This document shows positions 30,375 through 40,300 of a stretch of DNA of 64,000 nucleotides, in pieces (the first letter of the stretch is position 1; every line of letters begins with the position of its first letter). This stretch comes from Microcyclospora pomicola (lineage: Eukaryota; Ascomycota; Dothideomycetes; Capnodiales): the NCBI GenBank assembly GCA_002786065.1, contig NHNY01000007.1:586155-650154 (forward strand). The letters run 5' to 3'. The translations under genes and the position numbers were made by a program. The notes under the pieces are model-generated. The model was given only the letters and a program-made list of their open reading frames with translations, was not told the origin of the DNA and made no database searches.

Positions 30375-32795
30375 CTACAGCATATCGTCTTCGGCACGCT
30401 TGAGAGTGAAGTTGGGTACCTCGTGAAACCACTCCGAGTCCTTGTGCCACTCGTATGCCTTGAAATCGACACCGTATGGCTTCGGCTCAAGACAGTAAAG
30501 CATGCCAAGAGGTACGTCAAGATCGGCGACTTCTTCACGCTTGAGGCCGCGGAAGTATGCGAGCAGGACGCGCGCAACGGAGCGATGGCCGATGAGCAGG
30601 ACATGGTCGGTCATCCGCTCGAGCTCAACGATGACCGGGCGCAGTCGGTTGATAATATCGAGGTAGCCTTCGCCTCCAGGACCTGGGTAGCGGTAGTGCA
30701 GCTTGTCGCGCTTGCGATTGCTGTACTCCTTCGGGAATTGCGATGAGATACAGTTGTAGGTAAGGCCCTCCATGACGCCTGCGTTGAGCTCATCGAGCAT
30801 GCGCATCTGTTTCATGTCGTACTCGTCCTCGTTGAAGTATTCGGCGGTCTCGATGCTACGCTTGAGCATTGAGGTCCAGACACAAAAGCTCTTCGATTCG
30901 AAGCCTGGAGGAATCTCTCCAGGATCTTGCTCGGTGGGGTTCGCGGGAGCTCGTTCTTCGGTAGGCGATTGTGGTTGGTAGTGTGGGTTGGGTGGTGTCA
31001 CATCGCCGGGCTGTGGAGGGAAATGCGTGTTCTTCAGGTTCTCGATCTGCTTGCGATCCCACTCTCTCCGCTTCTCGTCCATGAACCGGGCAAGGGACTT
31101 TGCATACCGTAGTCCCTCGGGTGCAAGCTCGCTGTCGCCACCTATCTTGCCAGAAATATTATCAAGACTCAAGCCGTGTCGTGTGATCCAGATCTGCCTT
31201 GGCGCCAGGTTGAAATTAAGCAGATAGTAGTTCGCCTGCGCAGATAGGAACCCCTTCACCTGGTGGGACACGATCTTACGGCCAACATCGATCATCTGAA
31301 TGTATGGCATGTTGTTCTTCTCTTCGTAATCTCCGAGCGGCACGTAAGCTTTCTCGTACACCTTCACACGTTTACGGAAGTCCTCTAGGGCCACGACAGG
31401 ATCCATGTCTCTATAATCCGGTCCGTTCAATTTCAATCGCATATTCGCCTCGAGGAGGTCTTGGTCTACACATCTCGACTCCAGGAAGAGGACGTTGAGA
31501 TCAGGCCCAGCGCGCTCCCGGATTCGATCCATGATCATTTTCCGTCGCTCTAGTGTGCTATTGGTGGCGTCCAGAATGCCTACGCTGCCGTCTCCATCGA
31601 GAATGTAGTCGAGTAGTTCTTCTAGAGTATCCCGCGCGCACTGCTCTCGGATTTGAGACGCTCTTTTGTTGTCAGGGTCGAAGAACTCCGCATCCTGCTC
31701 CATGGCCGCGTCTTGCTCCTTTTGTGCCTGTCTCAACTCTTCGCTCTCGTAATCGACGTCGCCAGCTCCACTCGGTGATATGACAGAGCCTCGGTCTCGC
31801 GTTTTGCTGCGTGGTGGAGTCGCAGGCGGTTCCAATTCCGTCTCGCCATTCAATATGATGCTCGCAATGTTATGTCTCTTATGTTGCGACTCATCCGACT
31901 CATCAGTTCTCTGTGGGGAAGCCGCCAGGTCAGAGTCTGAGATTCGAGGCTGGTGTGAGTCTTGTCGCTGCTCACGCAACGCCGGGCTCTTTGCCCTCTC
32001 GAGAGAGTGCGGACCACCTGCGATCACTCTTCTTCGCTCCCCCACGTTAAATATCCGGGTATCATGCTGGAGCCAGTTCATGTATCTCGCCAACTTTTTC
32101 GTGATATAACTCTTGCCACGGGCGGGAAGACCGACCATCACAATGACCAGTTTCGCGCCAACATCGCGCTTGGCGATGCGGCCATCTGGAGAGACCTTAC
32201 TCTTGGTCAAGCCTGGAATGTCGAGGGTTGTTGGTCTTACACGCGGTGTTGTAGCACCAGATCGTTCTCGCATTGGCAGACCCAGGCTGAGCGGTGCTGA
32301 ACCATCCACGGTGGGTGGTGCAAAGTACTCGCCTCTTATGTTGGGGCTGCCGGGTGCTGTTGTTGCGGGTGTATCGTTCATGGCCCTGGTTGCTCCGTTG
32401 AAATTTGAGAGGCTGCCATTTAGAGCAGCTGCAAGAGAGCCACCATTCATGGGAGTCAGACCATGTGCTTGCGCAGAAGCGTGCTTGTCTACTTGCACAA
32501 GATCGAGCTGTCGGGCGCTGGTTCTATGAGCATTCATGCTTGCTAACAAGGTCTTATCCAATTTGTCCCGCAGCATATCCACGTCTTGCTGGTCGTGGGC
32601 AACGGCCTCTTCACTCTGCTGCCGTTTCAGCTCATGAAAATGTGTGCTCGAAGCCATAGCTTTGCGAGCTAAGACGCTTTGTTGCGATTGTCGCCGTCGG
32701 AAATGGCCGAGAGGGCTCTCGTCGACCTGAGAGCAGGTGCAGTTACCGGCAGCGTGAATGTTGTCTTCCCATGTCGTCGTCGTCTTGTGGGGCAT
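30375..32795 (-). CDS. 6-phosphofructo-2-kinase / fructose-2,6-bisphosphatase
   Basis: A bifunctional enzyme that sets the level of fructose 2,6-bisphosphate, the activator of glycolysis. One uninterrupted frame encodes about 806 residues from ATG 32795 (MPHKTTTT; upstream codons in the open frame are GTG). A long Ser-rich N-terminal region comes first. The kinase domain has the Walker A motif VGLPARGKSYITKKLARYMN (near residue 222), FFDPDN and GILDATNSTLERRK. A ~90-residue Ser/Pro insertion with an acidic stretch splits its first part. The bisphosphatase domain has the histidine motif TRHGLSLDNISGKIGGDSEL (near 540), ELNAGVMEGLTY with the acid residue, and LLIGHRSVARVLLAYF with the second histidine. 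Catalytic histidines and Glu are present, but Leu replaces the Glu of the usual RHGE. A 78-bp stop-free stretch near 32660-32740 could be an intron, so the N-terminus is uncertain. Confidence 0.93.
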   Translation of the reverse strand: MPHKTTTTWEDNIHAAGNCTCSQVDESPLGHFRRRQSQQSVLARKAMASSTHFHELKRQQSEEAVAHDQQDVDMLRDKLDKTLLASMNAHRTSARQLDLVQVDKHASAQAHGLTPMNGGSLAAALNGSLSNFNGATRAMNDTPATTAPGSPNIRGEYFAPPTVDGSAPLSLGLPMRERSGATTPRVRPTTLDIPGLTKSKVSPDGRIAKRDVGAKLVIVMVGLPARGKSYITKKLARYMNWLQHDTRIFNVGERRRVIAGGPHSLERAKSPALREQRQDSHQPRISDSDLAASPQRTDESDESQHKRHNIASIILNGETELEPPATPPRSKTRDRGSVISPSGAGDVDYESEELRQAQKEQDAAMEQDAEFFDPDNKRASQIREQCARDTLEELLDYILDGDGSVGILDATNSTLERRKMIMDRIRERAGPDLNVLFLESRCVDQDLLEANMRLKLNGPDYRDMDPVVALEDFRKRVKVYEKAYVPLGDYEEKNNMPYIQMIDVGRKIVSHQVKGFLSAQANYYLLNFNLAPRQIWITRHGLSLDNISGKIGGDSELAPEGLRYAKSLARFMDEKRREWDRKQIENLKNTHFPPQPGDVTPPNPHYQPQSPTEERAPANPTEQDPGEIPPGFESKSFCVWTSMLKRSIETAEYFNEDEYDMKQMRMLDELNAGVMEGLTYNCISSQFPKEYSNRKRDKLHYRYPGPGGEGYLDIINRLRPVIVELERMTDHVLLIGHRSVARVLLAYFRGLKREEVADLDVPLGMLYCLEPKPYGVDFKAYEWHKDSEWFHEVPNFTLKRAEDDML

Positions 32796-34166
32796 TACCA
32801 CTCTGCCGGAGTTGCGCGAAGGCTATGGAGGTAGTGATGAGAGCTGAGACCGTAAGCAGGATATGATGCAATGCTGCAGGAGTTCCTGACTGTTGGCCGA
32901 TCGTGAATTGAGTTGAGCCGGCCTCACACCCTGTCGCTCAGATGCTGCTATACAAAGCTGTCAAGGACCAAACGAGGATGGAGCAGACTCGGTGTAGATA
33001 TTGTGGGCGTTTTGACGGAAGGGAGGTGTGAACAGGTGGAGGACAACGATGCAGCTATCAACCTGGCCAGAACCAAGGCTGACCGATTTCGCTGAGGCCG
33101 GCGGATGACTGGAAGTTCAGGTTGGCTTTGATTCACCGCGTGGCGTTCAACAAGCTCCGGCGGATGAACGTGCAGCACTAGACGCCGGCAGTCGCCGACC
33201 CGACACGCCGCAAACGTTCTGGCTCACACGCTAGAAGGCTGCGATACTACAGTCGATATCATGTACTTTCGGACTGTCAGATAGATGTACTGTACCTGGT
33301 CGTGGATCATTCCAAACTGAGTTGAATGTTCTGCGCAGCCAATATGGTGTCGAACGAGGCTGCGACGAAAGTGAAGAAGAAGCAAGAGGAAATAAGGGCA
33401 CAGCGTGACGAGACGAAACGAGACGAGACGGGACGCTCAACACCGTCGAAGAAACCGCTACTCATCGCTGAGACAGGGCACTGTAAACCACAGGAGACCT
33501 TACCTAGTAGCTTGTTCAAAGCCTACAGAATGTTAACGGGTAGATTGATGAGAGACTGACTCATTGCCTCGGACTGTTTGAGATGGGCCTGAATTCTGGA
33601 GCTTTGGCTGCAAGAGAGTATGAACACTTCGACTCACTGCAGACCGCTGTGCTTAATGTCGATTCGTATTGTTGATTCAGCATCCCACAAAGGATTGAAC
33701 GGATGATCAAGACATATGGTCTTGTGTTGCACTTAGTGCGCTTATGACGAGAGCGGACATCTGAACTACCAGGTCTCCGCAGCCCATGCAAGGGAAAGAA
33801 GAGAATTCAAACGAACAAACGCTACGAGCAACGACATCATAGTATCTTAGCATGGGTGCTTGACGCGACATGCACACGAGTTGTCCTTTTGTGTGTTGTT
33901 GAAGACGAACAGCGGTCCAGTGTATCCATCATGATGGCGGGGCACAGCCTGATGTCAGCCTTGCGTTCTATAGGTAGCAGTGCTTCGCTGTCTCTGCATA
34001 CAAGGTTGCATGCATAATGTACGCAGCCATGTAACACGTCACGATCTGCCTCACCGGTCCAAGGACCTTGGAGATCACAGCACTGTACAAGTTAGTACCA
34101 CTTCCAATCGAACAGCTGACATTCGGCACAACCTTACTTTTCCACAGGCACCACTGTCTCGCCAAT
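32796..34166. other. Intergenic region between divergent genes
   Basis: About 1.4 kb, no supported gene. A short GAGAC-type direct-repeat patch lies at about 33404-33433. The rest is unremarkable; it includes the promoters of the PFK-2 and dynamin-like genes. Confidence 0.5.
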
Positions 34167-36479
34167 ATGTCTGCGGTGGAGCTTCAATCTCAAGATCATC
34201 GAGATCTTCTCGACATCATCGACAAGCTACGATCTCTGGGGATTGCTCGATACATCGATCTTCCCCAGATCGTGGTCTGCGGTGATCAATCCGCTGGGAA
34301 GAGCTCTGTTTTAGAAGCCATCTCCGGTCTCTCCTTCCCAACCAAGGACAATCTTTGCACACGATTTCCCACGGAACTAGTGCTTCGCCGTGATACCACA
34401 TCCGGTGTCAAAGTCTCCATCATTCCTGCGTCCAACAGGTCTCCACAAGAAATCGCAGACCTGTCCAAATTCCATCATGAAATCGACGTCGGGAAGCCTG
34501 ACTTATCGGAGGTCGTCGAGCAAGCCAAAAAGATCATGGGCATCTCAGATCACAAGAAGTTCAGCGAAGATATCCTTCGTGTGGAGTTGACAGGTCCGGA
34601 TCAGCCACACTTGACACTTGTCGACATCCCTGGACTCTTCCGCGCGGGCAGCCGGGATCAAACTGTTGATGATGCAGCCGTCATTCAGCAGATGGTACGC
34701 AATTACATGGGGAAGCCTCGAAGCATCATTCTGGCTGTCGTTTCGGCACAGAGCGATCTCGCGTTGCAGCCGATCACGGAACTGTCGCGTGAGCTGGATC
34801 CAGATGGTCACCGCACGTTGGGACTCATAACCAAGCCTGATACGTTGCCCCAGGGGTCCGACAGTGAAGCCTCTTACGTCGCTCTGGCAAGGAACAAAGG
34901 TGTCGTGTTTCATTATGGGTGGCATGTCCTCCGGAATCGTAGTTACGAAACTCGCAATGCGTCTTCGGCGGAGCGAGATCGAGAAGAGAGCGAATTCTTT
35001 GCCGATGGTCTGTGGGCGCGGCTGGACCGTAACACTGTCGGTATCCACGCGCTGCGACCGCGCCTTAGCATCTTGCTCCGAAACCTGATCCTCCAACAAC
35101 TACCAAGTCTCATCAGCGACGTTTCATCTGGCCTGCATGAGTGCCAAGATCACATGGAACGGCTGGGTGAACCACGCGGAAGCATTCTCGAGCAGCGGAA
35201 ATATTTGCGTCAGGTCAGCTGGCGCTTTTCTCTGTTGATGAGGGCTGCTGTCGATGGGTTCTACACCGATGCTTTTTTCGAGCGGGCAACCACAGAGACT
35301 GGCTACCAAAAACGCCTGCGAGCCGTTGTCCAGAACGAGCTTGAATCTTTCGCTAATACCATCCGCCTCAATGGTCGTTCTCTGATCATTGACGATGAGG
35401 AAGTTGAATATGTAGGGGATAAAAGCTCTACTGCACGCGTCAAACGAAGCACTTATCTTCTTCATGTGGAGAATCTGATGCGACGGAGTCGAGGTTGCGA
35501 ACTGCCGGGCTCCTTCAACCCTTTGATCGTCGGAGAGCTTTTCCGTGAACAGTGTCAGCCGTGGGAGAAAATCGTACAACGCACGCAGGATACCATCATC
35601 GAAGCCAGCCGAAAGGTCACTAGAATGATCATGGATAGCGTTGCAGTTCCGGAGATCGTCAATGTCATATCCGCCATGTTGGACCAGAAGATCGACGAGA
35701 TAGAGTCCAATGTGGAGGCTAAGACGGGAGAGATGCTGCAGCCTCACTTGACTGGCCATCCGATTACCTACAACCACTACTTGACTGACACCGTGCAGAA
35801 GATCCAATTCGAGCGGATAAGTGAAACTGGAGTCGAGGTCAACATGAAGACATATGCAAGCCAGCTAGCCACCGATTACATGCAGGCCTATTACAAAGTG
35901 AGTGCGTTCCTACAAATGAGGAGGCGTCGTGACACTGACATTCCCGGAGGTTGCCATGAAAAGATTTGTCGACGACGTGAGCGTGTTCTCGGTCGAAGAG
36001 CAGCTGATGCAGCGACTCCCTCACCTCTTCGACGTGGATGGCGTCGAACAGCTGTCAGACGACGAAGTCGGCGCCCTGGCGGCTGAGAGCGATACCACGG
36101 TGTTGGAGCGCAAGCGCAACGAAGAAAAGCTTGTCACTCTCGAGACTGCTATGCAGGAGCTCAAACGACTCCACAGATACCATCACGCGTTGTCGGGTAA
36201 GTCATCGTGGTAAGCTACATTCGTATCGACCAAGCCGCTAAAAGATGGGTAGATCTGTTGATCACTCACGAGGGGGCGATGGGAGAGAGCTCTTCGCGAA
36301 GGGTATCTCCATCTGCTACTGAGCCCTCCTCTCCTCAACCTCGCAGTGAAGACGGGTGGAGACCGAAGTCACCAGTGGACACACCTACGCTGGTGGCAGA
36401 CACATCACCCGATATTGATTGGGGCGCTTGGGCGGTCTCATCGGTAAAGGCAAAGAAGAAGTCAAGGCTGAGAAAATAG
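34167..36479 (+). CDS. Dynamin-superfamily GTPase (Mx-like fungal type)
   Basis: A large GTPase of the dynamin family, membrane-remodelling in known relatives. Exons are 34167-35897, 35950-36196 and 36253-36479, with introns of 52 and 56 bp; the product is about 734 residues. The GTPase domain (residues ~30-320) has G1 VCGDQSAGKSSVLEAISG, the switch threonine in NLCTRFPTEL, G3 LTLVDIPGLFRAGSRDQT and G4 LGLITKPD. The stalk follows (QQLPSLISDVSSGLHECQD and on), then a GED-like helix in exon 2 (VAMKRFVDDVSVFSVEEQLM ... RNEEKLVTLETAMQELKRL). Exon 3 is a disordered Ser/Pro tail ending in KAKKKSRLRK. No PH domain or transmembrane segment is visible, so it is neither a classical dynamin nor a mitofusin. 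ATG 34167 (MSAVELQSQDH) is preferred over ATG 34068. Cellular role unknown. Confidence 0.9.
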
Positions 36480-37384
36480 AGGCAAAGACAAGAAGAAAGC
36501 TAGATTAGCATGGGCAGGAAGCAAGCACTGCCCGTCCAATGGCTACTCAACATTCTCCAAATCGCGACTCATTCTCATCAACCTGTCGTGGTAGCGCACA
36601 CATCATCGCATCGTTTGGGAGTTCTAAGCCTTAACACGGTTCATCCACCCTTTCGCCCAAATTCGTCGTTGAACATTGTACTCAAGGCAATGTTTCGGTG
36701 GTGTGAGCCGGTGGGCAGTACAAATAATTTTGCTTTCTACGCTGGGTGCATACCATTCACTCAATAATCTCGGTGCTGTTGCTAATATTCACTTAATGCT
36801 GTGGTAGAATTATACTCCAGACTCCAGACACTGACCAGGGGCATGCTTTGACGAAGAGCCGCGTCTCAAGGCCGCCGGGGCCAGCGCAATTGTAATTGTC
36901 AGGTAATTGTGATCGTCGTACCAAGGACAGCGTAATAGTAAATCCTACCACATCGGCGTACTTGGCACCTTGGCCCGCTTACCACCCGACGTTCATACGC
37001 GACCATGGAATGACGAAAGGAGCTACTCAACGCGGATGCGATGTACGGTTGATTGAATGCTTCAGCGATATCTATACATGTAGTCTACAGATGCAGCGTA
37101 TTGACCTGCTTCAATTGTTGCACATAGGTATCTTAGCGTGAATCATCCGAACGCCAATGGCAAGCAAGAAGTTATATCCTTTCTCAACGCTACCAGTATT
37201 CGTCATCTGTATGCCGACGGCTGAGTCGCCGCAGGATACTGCTTCTACGAGAGGATGCATGTTGCGAGACTCCATCTCCGTCACTGACACGTCGACGCCA
37301 TACTCGCGACTTCCGCCTTGAAAGAGGTACGGTACGACTGTCTGCCAACCCGAACTCTTCGTGTCTCTGCTGCTCATTAGAGTC
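36480..37384. other. Intergenic region between convergent genes
   Basis: About 900 bp, no supported gene. Confidence 0.55.
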
Positions 37385-40300
37385 CTACCCCTGCTGCATT
37401 CCTTGCCTGCCAACCCACCATACCACCCTGCGGAAATAGTGACCGATGAAGCTCTCCGTATAGAACTCGTGCTGGGCGCAGTGCTCGCTAACCAGATTGT
37501 GGGCCAGCTCGTGACACAACGTGATCCACCAATATGCCATTGCTTCGACTTTGCCGTCCATGGTGTGCACATCAGCGAGATGGAGTTGTTCGAAGTAACG
37601 CAGGTTGCAGAAAATGGACCCATTAAGGTTGAACGCGATGGAACTGCCCGAATCGTCGTGGTAGATGTTGAGCGTCTTCGTGTCCAGTTCGAACAGATTT
37701 GCGGCCTCTCCAAGCAAGCCAGCAAAGACCTCAATGCTCTGCATGTGCTGTGCGATGAAGTCTGTTGGTGACACCTCAGCCCCACCTGCTTGAGACATGA
37801 AAACTTTGAGCGCGCTAGGGCCGACTTCAGAAATGTATTTGAGGTTATGGCCTGGTTTACTATCGCAGTAGGTAGGAGTCTCTTTGATGTTGTTGGTCTG
37901 CGGCGGCGAAAAGAGCGAGCTCGAGTTGTAGGCCCGAGACGCTTTGATGGCACTCTGGAGGTTCTGCTGCAGATCTTGTGGCGAGGTCACAACTTCAGTA
38001 CCAGGCGTGATGGTTTTGCCAGGACGAGGATCCTTCGTCTGGTATGGTGGAGGAATGTCATTGCCTCCACCCAGGAAATTTGACAGTTGATTCGGCATGG
38101 GACTGCCACTACCCAGCAGGTTTTGCATTTGCTGACCCATCTGGCCACCAGCATTGAAACCCAGCTGCTGACGAATATTGCTGAAGATGCTGTTCGTTTT
38201 ACCTCTGTTCACAACGGACTGCTCAGGTGAGCTTTCGAAAGCTCCAGGCATTGCAAGTGTGCGGTCCGGCGTCATCGGAGAGTCGGCATGATGGTCATTT
38301 GCGCCGCTCGTAATGGCTTTTTGATCTTGGGGATAGGGCGGTGCGCCATTCGTGATCTGCCTCTGCTGATTGTGTGATGCAGATGCTTCAACCACGAGTC
38401 GTCGTTGCTCGTCTTCTCGACGCCGACGTTCAGTCTCAGCGATCCGTGACTCAGCTTCTCTCAACCTAAGAATTCGATCGACGTTGTAGCCCTTGACCTT
38501 GAGTCTACGAAGGTCACTGGCTAGGATCGTTTCAAGAGCAAGGAAGTCTTGTTGCTTCGGCCGCTTGATCAGAAGGGCCACCACAGCCTTGCTGACTTCA
38601 TATAGATCGTGAGTTTTGGTCACATACAACACAGCTTCTTTCTTAGATACGCGTTGTAGTGTTGCTGTGCGTTTCTCCGCAGCCTGCACTCTATAGCCCT
38701 TCAGTTTTCGGGTGACCTGAAGGAACTCTATACATTTGACAGTGAGATTTTGCTCTAGCCATCTGGCATCATGCCTAATGACATCCGTTGGGTGATCATG
38801 TAGAAACAGGCGGCAGCGTTCGCCAATCAACTTATGTAGCTTCTGTGCGGACGACTGGTCATTAAGCAGAGAACCGATCCGGTGATCTTCCTGGACCAGA
38901 TCGCTGATGTATGGCGTCTCAAGTGCTGCATATAGACTTTCCACTTTCTCTTCTTGCGGCGCAGCCAGTAGCGACGAATGAAAGAGCTGGTACGTTCCAA
39001 AGTCATCGACGATAACTAAACTCGACGCAATGGCAAGAGAGTACTCTTTGATGAACATTGGATCTTCATCAAGCTCTCGAGGCTTCTCGTTTCCAACTGA
39101 GACGAGCTGTGGAACCTCCTTCACTGCGAGTAAGCATGGCGTAGACTTCAATTGCTGCCATAAGCTTCGATCCTTCTTCAAGACAGCGGTCCTCTCAGCA
39201 ATTTTGGCGAGGAGTTGCATATACTTGTCCGGACCCAGCGTCTGCAAGAGACGCGAAGGCTGAGCTACGACCATGCCCGCCAACTGTGCAATATCCGGCT
39301 CGTGCTTGCAGCCGATACGCAGGAGAAACGAATTGGCTTCATCACCAAAGTCGATGAAGTCAAAGATTTCTCCATACGTCTCATTGTCGCCGATGAAACA
39401 AGATCGTGGCGACACATAGCGAGACGATATTCTCTTCTCGTTGCTGCGACTAAAGATCGGAATGATCCTTGCATCGCTGAGTCTATTCACTAGGTTGCCG
39501 GCTGTGGGAATCTCGTTCAAGCGGCCTGAGAAGTATGCAAAGAGAGTCTTGGCGGAGGATGCATCGGTGGGAGGAGATTTAATAAGTCGATCAACGCAAA
39601 GATCGATTGGAGGGTTCAAAGCGACTCCAAACATGGCATGGTGAGCCTGCAAGTCTTGTCTGAGAACGCGGAAATTCAGCACAGCCGCTTGAGGATTGGC
39701 AAAGCATTGCGATGGCTTGCAGACAAGGTTGTTTGCTTCTCCTGGAAATGGCTGGACTGGTAGGAATGCCTTGTCAATCGAACTCATAGGATATTGACCG
39801 TAACCATTTCGGGCATTGTTGACTAGGAAGTATCTGATCGCATGCGCTTGCAAATCGCTCTTAGCGATGGCTTGGCTGAGAATGTCGACCAGAACAGGCA
39901 CTGATGGAAACGGCAATAGCCCGAGAGACTTCATGAAACGTCCCTCCGGACTTGAACCACGATAGACACCTGGCCAATGGAGAAGCGGCAGTCCAAGCTT
40001 TCCGATCTCCTCATCCGGTTCGTACAGATCTGAAAGACGATACAGCTTGCTGGTGACGGCTTTTCCACCAGCTCCGAGAGACGCTGTGCATATTGGTGTT
40101 TCGCGTAGCCTCTTAAGGTCGTCCTGTGGAATGTCGTCCTTCACGCTCATAAGGTACTTGATCAAGTCAACATGACTCCATTTGCCCTCTTCGCCGGCGA
40201 GTGTGGCAGACTTAGCCATCAGCCGGTCGAAGACAACGTTGAGCTCCACGGTTTTTCGCACGCCCAGCGCGGATAAGAACTTTTCTTTCGTGCCCTGTAG

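Noticed and set aside
33326-33559. 77-codon basic frame with a GAGAC repeat
   Set aside because: Its Lys/Arg/Glu content comes from the simple GAGAC repeat, not from a protein family.
35124-35807. 227-codon minus-strand frame within the dynamin-like gene
   Set aside because: Antisense shadow of a clearly conserved coding region.
37111-37953. 280-codon minus-strand frame at the 3' end of the GHKL protein gene
   Set aside because: Different frame of the same strand; composition is Ser/Arg/Thr-rich shadow of the real C-terminus.
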